From Candidatus Neomarinimicrobiota bacterium (GTDB lineage: Bacteria > Fidelibacterota > UBA2242 > B5-G15), in assembly GCA_017656425.1 (NCBI GenBank), contig JACDNV010000006.1, forward strand, positions 62,001 to 126,000: DNA of 64,000 bases, in the 5' to 3' direction. Below are positions 45,913-54,435 of the stretch, piece by piece (the stretch's first letter is position 1; the number at the start of each line of letters is the position of its first letter). The notes below the pieces were generated by a model that ran no database searches, was not told the DNA's origin, and saw only the letters and a program-made list of their open reading frames with translations. A program made the position numbers and the translations under genes.

Positions 45913-47733
45913 TTAGCAATATGATAGATCAAGTGAAATATCTTTTTTTCTTGGCGCCTCCTGCCTGATAACTTTTCCCTTTGCTACTTGAAGGTTAATC
46001 GGGATCTTGGTTGTAGGACATGGCTGAAATTTTCCAAACAATAAATCTGCAGCAGCTCTTATTGAATCGGGAGTAGCACTAAAGTTACATATGACGGCAT
46101 CGGCTTCCTCAGTTGCCCCATAGGGATAAGGAGTATTTGTAACAACAATAACTGTATGACCTGCCTCTTTCAATTTTTTTACAAGAAGTTGATTATTTCC
46201 GGACTTTACTATACGAGCATAGTAATTCGTCATGACTACAAGATTTGCTTGTTTTGCAAGCTCTAGACATTCGTTTATCTCCTCTTCGTAAGCAGAAAAA
46301 TCTGTATCGGTTAGAATAAGATTCGTAGAATGTGTCGACATAGCTTCGCAAAACATGTGGGTATGATGATATGGATCCTTACCAACAAATTCATAAGGTA
46401 TGCGTTGTTCAATAACTAGAATTCTCTTATTCTTATCAAGAGGTAACAGTTTTTTATTATCCCACATAATAACAATTGATTTTTTTGCTATATCCCATGA
46501 AAAATCTATAACCTTCTTATCCCTTACGATCTTGTGAGTTTTTTTCGGATCTCTTTTTCCAGCAGTTTTAAATAATCCTTGATCATATTTCATTTTTAAT
46601 AGTCTTGTCACTGCTTCGTCAATTCTTTCCATTGGTATTTCACCTTCCTGAACAGCTCGCTTAATACCAAAGAAACATTGACTTCTTGATTCATCATCAG
46701 CCTTAAGCAGGATAGTATCCACACCTGCTTTTATTGCTTTTACGCAGGCTTCTGGCAATGGCCAGTTCTTTAAAATTGCTGCCATACCTATTGCATCGGA
46801 TACGATAACTCCTTCAAAACCAAGCTCTTCTCTCAGCACCCCTTTCAAGATTTTCTCTGAAAGAGTTGCTGGATACTCTTCATCGTATGCAGGATATACC
46901 GAGTGAGCAGTCATTATTGCCTTTACACCAGCATCTATAGCGGCTTTAAATGGTACTAATTCAACCTCGTACATTCTCTTTTTATCAACACGAATCACGT
47001 CCAGAACATCATGCGCGTCAGTTGCAGAATCACCTCTCCCTGGAAAATGTTTTGCAGTCGCTACAAGCCCACCATCCTGCAGACCTTTAACCAAAGCAGC
47101 TGCATGTTTGGCACAGAGATGCGGATCATCGCTGAATGACCTAACCCCAATTTCGGGATTAGCAGGATTGATATTTACATCACAAACTGGTGAATAGATT
47201 TGTGTTACACCAATAGCGGTCAACATTCTGCCTATTGTAAGACCTATTTTATAGGTTATATCAGTATCACCAATGGCTGCCATACCCATAGGTGGAGGAA
47301 ATTGTCTTATTCCACCAGACATATAATCATTCTTGAAATCACCTTCAAAATCTATTGTCATATGAAGAGGGATACCAGACGGACGGCTAAGGGCTATTCG
47401 CTGCAATTTATTCAATCTTTCAGTGTACTCTTCTGGTGTGATACTGATACCAAATGTCCTTCCATCAAAATAAGTGTTTGCTATTTTAAAATAACCTTCT
47501 GGTTCAACAAAATTTGGGTCTATTTGTGAATTACCCCAATAAAGATTTTTGCATGTCTCCAGTGCATAAGGCTCAAGACATAATCCACCGCAAAGCAATC
47601 TTGTAATTTGCTCTGTACCACTTGGGGTAATAATTGCACCACGCCAGGTAAAAGTTAAAAGTTGACCAATCTTATCATCTAAAGTCATTTGACTTAATTT
47701 TTCACTTATAAATTTATCTCTTGCATTTGACAT
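45913..47733 (-). CDS. GH3 beta-glycosidase with NagZ-type catalytic dyad, cytoplasmic
   Basis: About 606 residues, no signal peptide. The barrel nucleophile is Asp313 in VIVSDAIGMAA. The segment KHFPGRGDSATDAH carries the Asp239/His241 dyad that marks the NagZ branch of GH3 (beta-N-acetylglucosaminidases and phosphorylases), in place of the separate C-terminal acid/base of beta-xylosidases. A C-terminal alpha/beta sandwich is present (about 400-560) but the fibronectin-like third domain is absent. By sequence it is NagZ-like; by context (xylan block) a beta-xylosidase or glycoside phosphorylase would be expected. The start at 47733 follows AAGGAGGT by 7 bases; a GTG at 47742 is too close to that site. 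Confidence 0.82.
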   Translation of the reverse strand: MSNARDKFISEKLSQMTLDDKIGQLLTFTWRGAIITPSGTEQITRLLCGGLCLEPYALETCKNLYWGNSQIDPNFVEPEGYFKIANTYFDGRTFGISITPEEYTERLNKLQRIALSRPSGIPLHMTIDFEGDFKNDYMSGGIRQFPPPMGMAAIGDTDITYKIGLTIGRMLTAIGVTQIYSPVCDVNINPANPEIGVRSFSDDPHLCAKHAAALVKGLQDGGLVATAKHFPGRGDSATDAHDVLDVIRVDKKRMYEVELVPFKAAIDAGVKAIMTAHSVYPAYDEEYPATLSEKILKGVLREELGFEGVIVSDAIGMAAILKNWPLPEACVKAIKAGVDTILLKADDESRSQCFFGIKRAVQEGEIPMERIDEAVTRLLKMKYDQGLFKTAGKRDPKKTHKIVRDKKVIDFSWDIAKKSIVIMWDNKKLLPLDKNKRILVIEQRIPYEFVGKDPYHHTHMFCEAMSTHSTNLILTDTDFSAYEEEINECLELAKQANLVVMTNYYARIVKSGNNQLLVKKLKEAGHTVIVVTNTPYPYGATEEADAVICNFSATPDSIRAAADLLFGKFQPCPTTKIPINLQVAKGKVIRQEAPRKKDISLDLSYC

Positions 47734-47748
47734 GATTTTCACCTCCTT

Positions 47749-48978
47749 TTATTTTTTAATTTCACTTTCCCAAACACCGCTGTTATTTGGACCTACCCAG
47801 AAACCATTTTCAAACTTCCATCCTTCTTCATTAATTACCATATTCTTTGTTTTCCATCCACTCTCAATTCTCCTAGTCAAATCCTCGAAACCTTTATTCC
47901 AGCTCAGGCCATCCGGAACAGTCACATTCATACTGCCAGCAGCGTTTGCGTACCTAAGGCAGGACTCTATTGTATGACCCCATACAAATGCAGCTATAAA
48001 ACCAGCAATAGCTGAATCTCCACTTCCCAAAGCTCCTACAAACTTTTCCTCCTCGTAGACAGGAAACCATAATTCCCTATTAGACCAGTTATCAAGATTA
48101 GCACATTTTGCTGCTCCCAGTTTATCCAGCCTATTTTTATCCGCTGTCCTTATGTATAGACCTCTATGACCGCACTTTATCATCGCTACCGCTGTACCCA
48201 TTTCAATAAGATCTCTTCCTACATTCGAAATCTCTTTTACAGTTATGTGATCGAGCACGCTTTCACCTGGACCAAGATTAGCTCTTTTTTTAAGAAACTC
48301 ATCCCTATATAAGAAGAAAAATATCTCTTCCGCACTGGGAACCATCAAATCAGTGAGTAATACCCAATCTTCAAGAATTGCCCTCCAGTCCTGTTGCCCC
48401 GCATAACTATCTACATCAGGAAGGGATAAATCAAGAGCAGTTGTAGCATTTAATTCCTTTGTTTTCTTAAGTATTCTGGTAAGCTCAGTTCCCTTATTTT
48501 CATAAAGCTTTCTCATCCATGGTGGATATCCAAAAAGCACTAATTTGGCTCTTTCAACTAGATCGAAATCCATATCATCGTATCCAAAAGTATCATTCGC
48601 ACCACAATGATGTAGATAGAAACGATCAATTCCCGGTATACATATTGCAATTGTGTAAGAAGTTGATTCACCCTCAACCATTCTAATACCAGTGAAATGA
48701 CCCTCATTTTCCTCATACCATCTCAGAACATCTTCACCAAAATTGTCATTTCCAATCTTTCCGATCAATTCGGTTTTTACACCTAGACGTCTTATTGATA
48801 CTCCGGCATTCGTAACAGGACCACCGCCTACAACGACGCACTTCCCCATATTAATCATCTTACCAGGAATTAGTACATCCGTAACGCTATTTACTTTTTC
48901 TTTAATTGTGAATTCGGGTATAATATCAAGACAAATATGTCCTGCTGCTACGACCTCAATATCCTTTTCTTTTACCAC
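47749..48978 (-). CDS. PfkB (ribokinase)-family carbohydrate kinase
   Basis: A 409-residue cytoplasmic sugar kinase, longer than most family members (about 300-340). The N-terminal GGGPVTNAGVSIRRLG block binds the sugar and GALGSGDSAIAGFIAAF holds the catalytic Asp and the anion hole, replacing the usual DTxGAGD. It starts at GTG 48978 with GGGGGG 5 bases before it; the GH3 start lies 16 bases after its stop. Candidate substrates in this setting are 2-keto-3-deoxygluconate (which would feed the Eda gene at 5928) or a pentulose. The sequence does not decide. The extra C-terminal 50 residues are Trp-rich and unassigned. Confidence 0.8.
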   Translation of the reverse strand: MVKEKDIEVVAAGHICLDIIPEFTIKEKVNSVTDVLIPGKMINMGKCVVVGGGPVTNAGVSIRRLGVKTELIGKIGNDNFGEDVLRWYEENEGHFTGIRMVEGESTSYTIAICIPGIDRFYLHHCGANDTFGYDDMDFDLVERAKLVLFGYPPWMRKLYENKGTELTRILKKTKELNATTALDLSLPDVDSYAGQQDWRAILEDWVLLTDLMVPSAEEIFFFLYRDEFLKKRANLGPGESVLDHITVKEISNVGRDLIEMGTAVAMIKCGHRGLYIRTADKNRLDKLGAAKCANLDNWSNRELWFPVYEEEKFVGALGSGDSAIAGFIAAFVWGHTIESCLRYANAAGSMNVTVPDGLSWNKGFEDLTRRIESGWKTKNMVINEEGWKFENGFWVGPNNSGVWESEIKK

Positions 48979-49036
48979 TTTTCCCCCCTATCGTTAAACA
49001 AAATTTGTGCACTTTGGATTTTTTCTCATTTTCTAG

Positions 49037-50158
49037 TCATTTAAAATGTTCAATTAATGATTTTAATGCTAATTTAGGCTTACAATTTCTATCAAATAAC
49101 ATTGGATAGTCTTTTCTGCCTGATATCGGTAAATAATTTCTCCACGTCTGGCGGTCATGAACAGCCCATAGTGTAACTCTCTTTATGTTTTCTCTATACT
49201 TATGAAACAGAGAAAATAATTCAACATACCTGTCAGCAAGAGCCTTTTCGACTGATTCAGGTAAACCATCGACGTATGGATTATGAACCCTTTGAAATTC
49301 CGGAATAAGTAAAGAAATATCTACTGCTTCAGATTCCACTGGATAAATTGGAAGAACACTTATATCCATTTCAGACACAATAACCTTTACCCCTATTCTT
49401 GAAAGAGCAAGTATATAAGCCTCAATCTCTTCCAATCTGGGATATTCCAGAAACCAGTGACCCTGTATTCCTACTCCATCAATACGGATACCTCTTTCTT
49501 TTAAACTTTCTATTAATTTCATAATACCTTGGCATTTAAAAGGCTTCTCAAAATTATAATCATTATAATACAATTCTGCATCTGGATCGGCTTCACGAGC
49601 AAACTCAAAGGCTTTTTGTATATAATCCTCCCCTATTATTTCATACCATTTACTATTTCTTAAACTCCCCTCCTCATCTACCGCCTCATTCACCACATCC
49701 CAGCCATGTATTTTACCTTTATAGCGTTCCATAACAGTAAAAATATGCTCCTTCATGCGCTTCAATAAGCCTTCACGATCTACCCAATTGCCTGATACAT
49801 CCTTAAAAACCCAATCCGGAGTTTGCAAATGCCAGACAAGTGTGTGACCGATGGTAAAAATATTATATTTTTCACCCAATTCGACATATTTATCCACAGT
49901 TTCGAAATTGTATTCATTCGGTTTTGGGTGTACTTCTTCCCACTTCAAAATATTTTCAGGGGTTACACTGTTAAAATGCTTTTTTAAAACATACAACGTC
50001 TCCCTTTCTTTGCCGCAGACTTGATCTTTGCTCAATGCAACTCCAATATAAAAATCATCTTTGAAAACATCTTTTAATCCAGGGGAATTAGAATTTCCAT
50101 CTTTATTCATAACTGTTTCTAAATTCCCTGAATTCTTACTTGAATTACACATATACAT
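49037..50158 (-). CDS. GH10 endo-beta-1,4-xylanase without signal peptide
   Basis: A 373-residue GH10 barrel with acid/base Glu158 in DVVNEAVDEEG and nucleophile Glu263 in VSEMDIS. HTLVWHLQTPDW and GVGIQGHW are family blocks. It is a close paralogue of the GH10 immediately upstream. There is no hydrophobic leader: the N-terminus is MYMCNSSKNSG, a Ser/Asn-rich stretch that looks like a lipoprotein linker starting at its Cys but lacking the signal part. Only 29 bases separate it from the previous gene. As it stands, the product should be cytoplasmic and act on imported xylo-oligosaccharides. AGGAG precedes ATG 50158; ATG 50152 is equally possible. Confidence 0.93.
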   Translation of the reverse strand: MYMCNSSKNSGNLETVMNKDGNSNSPGLKDVFKDDFYIGVALSKDQVCGKERETLYVLKKHFNSVTPENILKWEEVHPKPNEYNFETVDKYVELGEKYNIFTIGHTLVWHLQTPDWVFKDVSGNWVDREGLLKRMKEHIFTVMERYKGKIHGWDVVNEAVDEEGSLRNSKWYEIIGEDYIQKAFEFAREADPDAELYYNDYNFEKPFKCQGIMKLIESLKERGIRIDGVGIQGHWFLEYPRLEEIEAYILALSRIGVKVIVSEMDISVLPIYPVESEAVDISLLIPEFQRVHNPYVDGLPESVEKALADRYVELFSLFHKYRENIKRVTLWAVHDRQTWRNYLPISGRKDYPMLFDRNCKPKLALKSLIEHFK

Positions 50159-50187
50159 TTACTCCTTTCAGCTACTTTAATACAAAT

Positions 50188-51303
50188 TTATTTGTTTATT
50201 TTAGCCACCTCTAACACTGCATAAAAAGCTGGTTTCGGCATATAATTGCGGTCAAACAATAAAGGATAATCAGCTCTACCCCTTATTGGCCAGAAGTTCC
50301 TGAAAGATTGACCATCCTGCATACCCCATAGAGTAACCCTGCTTATTTTATCTTTGTGTTTTAGAAAAACCTCGAAAAATTCCCTATATCTATCAGCTAA
50401 AATCTTCTGCATTGAATCTGGTAACCCCTCGGCATATGGATTCAGCTCTGCCCGCAAATCATATACCTTTGTAATATCCGCGCCTATTAACTCTGGATCA
50501 GGAAAAGGCAAGACTGTAACATCAAGTTCAGTAATCATAATTTTCACACCCAAATCTGAAAATGCTTTTATACTTGCTTCTATATCTTCAAGGATCTCAG
50601 GATAATCCAATCCCCAATGTCCCTGCATACCTATACCATCAATTTGTATCCCTTTTGACTGCAGTCTTTTTAATAGTCTTATCACACCTTCCCTTTTACC
50701 AGGTTTCCACATATTAAAATCATTGTAATAAAGTTCTGCATCTGGATCAGCTTCATGGGCAAATTCAAACGCCAGCTCAATATATTCTTCTCCAATAATT
50801 TTTAACCACGGAGATTGTCTATAACTTCCATCATCGTTTATAGCTTCATTAACAACATCCCAACCATGAATACGGCCTTTATATCTACCAACCACTTTGA
50901 ATATATGATCTTTCATTCTTTTTATCAGAACGTCTTTTGATACAGGATTTCCATTATCATCTTTAAAAACCCACTGTGGCGTTTGATAATGCCAAACCAG
51001 CGTATGACCCACAATAAACATATTATTTTCTTCACCCAATCTTACAAAAGCATCAGCTGGGCTGAAATTAAAGCTATCAGGTACAGGATGAACTTCCGAC
51101 CATTTTAAAATATTCTCAGGTGTAATACTGTTAAAATGCTCTTTTAATATGTCTAATGCAACTCTATCTTTACCAGATATTTGGTCTCTATTGAGAGCCA
51201 CACCAATATAAAAAGCGTCTTCATAAGCTTTCCAGAGAGATGGCTCCTTTGCACAAGAAAAAACTAATAACAATGAAATTAAAATTATGCTTAATTTTTT
51301 CAT
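50188..51303 (-). CDS. GH10 endo-beta-1,4-xylanase, lipoprotein
   Basis: About 371 residues. The start at 51303 gives a lipoprotein signal, MKKLSIILISLLLVFSC, with lipobox VFSC and the mature chain beginning at Cys17; the longer frame from 51354 overlaps the symporter gene and only buries this signal. Acid/base is Glu153 (DVVNEAIND) and nucleophile Glu259 (ITELDVT). Membrane anchoring, on the periplasmic side or the outer face, suits processing of oligosaccharides near the importer. The gene lies 17 bases after the GPH symporter and 30 bases before a leaderless GH10 paralogue. Confidence 0.94.
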   Translation of the reverse strand: MKKLSIILISLLLVFSCAKEPSLWKAYEDAFYIGVALNRDQISGKDRVALDILKEHFNSITPENILKWSEVHPVPDSFNFSPADAFVRLGEENNMFIVGHTLVWHYQTPQWVFKDDNGNPVSKDVLIKRMKDHIFKVVGRYKGRIHGWDVVNEAINDDGSYRQSPWLKIIGEEYIELAFEFAHEADPDAELYYNDFNMWKPGKREGVIRLLKRLQSKGIQIDGIGMQGHWGLDYPEILEDIEASIKAFSDLGVKIMITELDVTVLPFPDPELIGADITKVYDLRAELNPYAEGLPDSMQKILADRYREFFEVFLKHKDKISRVTLWGMQDGQSFRNFWPIRGRADYPLLFDRNYMPKPAFYAVLEVAKINK

Positions 51304-51319
51304 TACAAATCCCTTTCTT

Positions 51320-52678
51320 TTATACCTCTGCAAAAGATTTTCTTCTCTCCTCAAGATCCCTCTCTATCTGCTTCATCATTTCCTTGCTTATACCATAGAA
51401 GAAAAGAGCTACCACTCCAACGTAAAAAGCAGCTGCAGGAAATACACTCATAAGCATTTTTATCCCTAATAATGCCTTCTCTGTTTGTTCAATATTTGGG
51501 ACGTATCCAAAAAGTGACAGCAACCAACCTGAAATAGCTCCTCCTACACCGAGACCAAACTTCAGACCAAACGTCGCAGCAGAAAAGGCAATTCCGGTAG
51601 CTCTTCTCCCTTTTCTCCATTCTGAATAATCAGCAACATCTGCCATCATCGCCCAGAGCATAGGTATTGTTATACCATATGAAAACTGGGCAATTACCTG
51701 AAGTATAAACATTATAGTAATAGCTTCTGGTGGCAAGAATATAAATAGAAATATCATTGTTGCTGTTATAAAAAGGCAAACCCTAAAAGTATTTCTCTTC
51801 CCGTATAAGAGGGAAAATTTCTTTGTAAAGAATATTCCAATAAGTGTAGCCACGTTCCCTAATATGTTAAACGTATCAAAATATTTAGGATTACCAACAT
51901 AATATTTGAAATAGTATAAGGTAACACTTCCTCTTAATGAAAGGCTTATAAAAACAAAAATTGTCAATACAAAAAGTGCCATCCAGGGTTTATTATCAAG
52001 TAAATCTTTAACATCTTGCTTTAACGAACTTTTTTGCTTCGGATTTGGTTTTACTCTCTCTTTTGTGGTTAGGAATGTTATAATAAAAAACACAACGGCA
52101 ATTATAGATAATAAACCGATTGTCATCTGGAATCCCTTTGCCTCATTTCCTTGACCAAAAAGGTCAACAAGTTTTCTACCGAATCCCTGAACAAGAAGTG
52201 CTGCTGACATGGCGAAGAAAAATCTGTAAGAGGCAAGGCTCGCTCTCTCTTCGATACTGCTTGTTAATACTCCAGTCATGGCTGAGTAAGGAATATTGTT
52301 AGCAGTGTACACTGTCCATAAAAGGAAGTATGTCACGTATGCATAAATTATTTTACCCGTAAGACTTAAGTTTGGTGTAGTAAAAGTTACAAAAAAGATT
52401 AATCCAAAGGGAGCAGCAGTCCACAAAACCCATGGTCTAAATTTACCCCACTTTGTATTTGTCCTGTCTGATATTGCTCCCATAATCGGATCGGTTATAG
52501 CATCCCACATCCTCGCAAGTAAGAATAATGTACCTGCCACCCCTGCTGGTAATCCAAAAACATCAGTATAAAAATACATTAAGAACATCATTGCCGCCTG
52601 GAAAACAAAGTTTGCTGCACTATCACCCAGGCTGTAACCTACTTTTTCTTTAATTGATAATTTTTGTGATTCAGTCAT
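51320..52678 (-). CDS. GPH-family (glycoside-pentoside-hexuronide) cation symporter
   Basis: A 452-residue inner-membrane transporter with about 12 hydrophobic segments. KVGYSLGDSAANFVFQ at the N-terminus, the DAITDPIMGAISDRTNTKWGKFRPWVLW block and the GITIPMLWAMMADVADYSEW block are those of the GPH/MelB branch of the major facilitator superfamily, which moves xylosides, melibiose or glucuronides with Na+ or H+. Its place between GH30 and the two GH10 genes points to xylo-oligosaccharides or (methyl)glucurono-sugars as substrate. RBS GAGGT precedes ATG 52678. Confidence 0.92.
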   Translation of the reverse strand: MTESQKLSIKEKVGYSLGDSAANFVFQAAMMFLMYFYTDVFGLPAGVAGTLFLLARMWDAITDPIMGAISDRTNTKWGKFRPWVLWTAAPFGLIFFVTFTTPNLSLTGKIIYAYVTYFLLWTVYTANNIPYSAMTGVLTSSIEERASLASYRFFFAMSAALLVQGFGRKLVDLFGQGNEAKGFQMTIGLLSIIAVVFFIITFLTTKERVKPNPKQKSSLKQDVKDLLDNKPWMALFVLTIFVFISLSLRGSVTLYYFKYYVGNPKYFDTFNILGNVATLIGIFFTKKFSLLYGKRNTFRVCLFITATMIFLFIFLPPEAITIMFILQVIAQFSYGITIPMLWAMMADVADYSEWRKGRRATGIAFSAATFGLKFGLGVGGAISGWLLSLFGYVPNIEQTEKALLGIKMLMSVFPAAAFYVGVVALFFYGISKEMMKQIERDLEERRKSFAEV

Positions 52679-52689
52679 TTATTACCTCA

Positions 52690-54276
52690 TTATTTTAAGT
52701 ATATCATCTTATTAATCTTACTGCCATATTGAGTTTTTAAACAACAGAAATAAACTCCACTGCCAACCTTTTTCCCTGTATTATTAACTCCATTCCAATT
52801 CACTTTATATCCGCCAGGATACGCATATCCCTCAAATGGAATTGATATAATATCCCCATATATATCATAAGAATAATTATTGATTTCAAAGTCAATTTCT
52901 GTTTTTATATTGAATGGATTGGGGAAATTCTGAAGAAGACGAAAAACAGGCTGGAAGTTTTTTGAATTCCCCATTTTTGTGGACTCACCTATCATAGAGA
53001 TCGTTACTATTGCCCCTGATTGAATTTGAAGTGCTAAAGAAGAATGATTGAATCCACTGAAATATGAACCCTTCGAAAACCGATTGGAAACGTAACTCTT
53101 TGCGTTATTAATGTTAAAATCCTGAATATCGAGAGTATCTTTTATTGTGCTTGATGAAACATTTAATAACACAATTACAAGAGAATCATTATCCGGAGAA
53201 ATATATGCTGATGCCCTTAAATTATTATTGTCCGAATGGCAGTAAATCCTGTACCAAGAAGGATTTATAAAGTGTGAATAATGCCATAGAGCATAATACT
53301 CATCTTTTATTTCATAACTATTATTATTATCTATAGCTATTAATGGTTTTCCGCTTGAAGGCCAAACTAAAGCCCAATATAAATAAGCGGAAACACCTTT
53401 AATAGTCAGAGAGTTATGTATTAGCCATGCTGTATTAAACCATGATCCATAATCATATTCTGTCTGGAAAATTGGTTTATCATTATAACGTGAGGCAATT
53501 GATAACATATTACCATTAAAACTGTCAGGATTATCATTTCCATCACCACCATGATATAGATGGTGCGCATATCCATAAAAACGTTCTTTATTCATGTTGG
53601 AGACAAAATTTTGAAATAGATTGTAACCTATCCCCAGTACCTCTGGAGCCAGGATCTTCGGTGGATCATTCATTTCCTGAAGCTTTATATATATAGAATC
53701 AAGAGTTTTATTATAACCGGCTTTTAAATCAGTTTCATAGGGATCAAACAAACAGCAATCCCATGTAGCATTATAAGATGGTTCATTCTGAATACTTATG
53801 TATGTTGGGTTTATCCCATATTCACGAAACTTAACTACAGTTTCATACCACCAATTTGCAAACTTTCTATACATGTATTTACCATTTTCCTTCTTTAAAG
53901 TACCACCAACTGTACTACCACTGTTCTTTAAATAGGCAGGTGGTGTCCAGGAAGATATTAATATTTTTATAGGACTTCCTCTTCGCTCTTCTGCATTTTC
54001 AACAATATCGGCTAAATATGATATATCACTTGTATTTATATCATAAAGATTCCTAAATCTAATTATATCAATCTTTAAATCTTTAAAAATCTTATCATAA
54101 ATCTCAATCTTTTTTGTATGATCAGATATTAAATGGTAATACCACGCAACAGCTGCCCCAAATCCTTCCATTTTCTGGAACTTAATATATGAATTAACCT
54201 TAACTTTTGCTGACAAGCATACTACAAATGTCAATGTTAATAGTAGAGACAGGATACTAGGTTTTTCAAAATTCAT
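52690..54276 (-). CDS. Secreted GH30-family xylanase (probable glucuronoxylanase) with T9SS sorting domain
   Basis: About 528 residues: leader (MNFEKPSILSLLLTLTFVV), a barrel plus side beta-domain (about 25-430; KFQKMEGFGAAVAWYYH start), and a sorting module (about 445-528; NFPNPFNIKT, YDIYGD). Acid/base is Glu165 in IQNEPSYN and nucleophile Glu273 in FQTEYDYGSW. In GH30, subfamily 8 cuts xylan next to methylglucuronate branches; the presence of GH67 in the same block favours this, but I cannot fix the subfamily from sequence alone. ATG 54276 follows GGAG by 5 bases; an upstream start at 54303 is less likely. Confidence 0.85.
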   Translation of the reverse strand: MNFEKPSILSLLLTLTFVVCLSAKVKVNSYIKFQKMEGFGAAVAWYYHLISDHTKKIEIYDKIFKDLKIDIIRFRNLYDINTSDISYLADIVENAEERRGSPIKILISSWTPPAYLKNSGSTVGGTLKKENGKYMYRKFANWWYETVVKFREYGINPTYISIQNEPSYNATWDCCLFDPYETDLKAGYNKTLDSIYIKLQEMNDPPKILAPEVLGIGYNLFQNFVSNMNKERFYGYAHHLYHGGDGNDNPDSFNGNMLSIASRYNDKPIFQTEYDYGSWFNTAWLIHNSLTIKGVSAYLYWALVWPSSGKPLIAIDNNNSYEIKDEYYALWHYSHFINPSWYRIYCHSDNNNLRASAYISPDNDSLVIVLLNVSSSTIKDTLDIQDFNINNAKSYVSNRFSKGSYFSGFNHSSLALQIQSGAIVTISMIGESTKMGNSKNFQPVFRLLQNFPNPFNIKTEIDFEINNYSYDIYGDIISIPFEGYAYPGGYKVNWNGVNNTGKKVGSGVYFCCLKTQYGSKINKMIYLK

Positions 54277-54435
54277 TAAATCTCCAGTTCTAGTAAATAT
54301 CAAAATCTAAATTTACACAATCAATAAACAAGTTATATAATTTATAATCATTATATTTTTTATCAATGAAAAAGTATCCAGCACATAAAATTTTTAATTT
54401 CTATTTCAAGTATATTTTACCTTAGTATACTTTCA

